From: an uncultured Prevotella sp.
Lineage (GTDB): Bacteria; Bacteroidota; Bacteroidia; Bacteroidales; Bacteroidaceae
Reading direction: 5' to 3'
Assembly: GCA_900555035.1 (NCBI GenBank)
Contig: USJX01000073.1
Coordinates: 1-13,841 of the forward strand
Length of the DNA stretch: 13,841 bases
Shown here: positions 13,802 through 13,841 of the stretch, piece after piece
Numbering within the stretch: the first letter of the stretch is position 1
How the letters are laid out: each line of letters begins with the position of its first letter
The notes under the pieces: generated by a model
What the model was told of the DNA's origin: nothing
The model's input: only the letters and a program-made list of their open reading frames with translations
Databases searched by the model: none
Position numbers and translations under genes: made by a program

Positions 13802-13841
13802 ATGCTATCTTTGCACGGAAATGTGCGAAGGTAGCATTTTT
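13802..13841 (+). terminator. hairpin with T tract after ppx, overlapping a promoter box
   Basis: ATGCTATCTTTGCAC (13802-13816) pairs along its full 15 bases with GTGCGAAGGTAGCAT (13823-13837), with two G-U pairs and a 6-nt loop, and at least five Ts follow to the window edge. As RNA read through from ppx it would make a good intrinsic terminator for the LRR-ppk-ppx operon. The stretch 13751-13801 shows nothing else. Confidence 0.65.
13806..13813 (+). promoter_or_regulatory. -7 box of a promoter for a gene beyond the right edge
   Basis: TATCTTTG followed by C is an exact -7 match like the others in this window. There is no clean TTTG 19 bp upstream. The box lies within the left arm of the hairpin at 13802-13837; a transcript started from it would begin about in the loop and so would not form the hairpin. 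Confidence 0.6.

Overview
The window looks like chromosomal DNA of a gut Bacteroidetes bacterium, most likely Prevotella/Segatella (copri-like). Evidence: nearly every transcription unit is preceded by the Bacteroidetes sigma-ABfr -7 box TAnnTTTG, often with a TTTG-like -33 box 19 bp upstream; Shine-Dalgarno sequences are weak; the gene set (TamL lipoprotein, bifunctional HisB, BspA-type LRR protein, OprP/OprO-type porin) fits that group. The species call is inference from recollection of the families. No mobile element, CRISPR array, phage gene or rRNA gene was seen.

Layout. A tRNA-Lys(CTT), cut by the left edge, runs leftward at 1-53. Rightward follow a small DUF486 (DMT-like) membrane protein (306-674) and metY, O-acetylhomoserine thiol-lyase (829-2112), closed by a strong bidirectional terminator. 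Leftward is a WalJ/YycJ-like metallo-beta-lactamase-fold hydrolase (2198-3001), whose promoter is back to back with that of a small lipoprotein (3115-3570). tamL, an Omp85-family outer-membrane assembly lipoprotein, runs leftward (3623-5875) and is divergent from a probable three-gene operon: a TrmH/SpoU RNA methyltransferase (6006-6809), an unknown four-helix membrane protein (6849-7547) and hisB (7585-8661). A higher-order heptamer repeat and a terminator close that operon.

The right third is a phosphate/polyphosphate region. A leftward phosphate-selective-porin family gene (8812-9873) is divergent from a rightward operon: a signal-less BspA-type LRR protein with a Lys/Glu-rich tail (10135-10782), ppk1 polyphosphate kinase (10808-12829) and a short ppx exopolyphosphatase (12845-13750). 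Both directions share a 261-bp intergenic region containing a 20-bp tandem duplication of GTAACA-type motifs, a candidate operator. Together the genes would admit an anion such as phosphate through the outer membrane, store it as polyphosphate and release it; the LRR protein is the unexplained member.

A recurring oddity is short tandem duplication at 3' gene ends: the DUF486 gene, tamL, hisB and ppk all carry 10-21 bp tandem repeats touching or crossing the stop codon. At the right edge a consensus -7 box lies within one arm of a terminator-like hairpin. No clearly new defence or mobile system was found; the strongest candidate for something undescribed is the LRR protein in the polyphosphate operon, with the shared direct-repeat operator.
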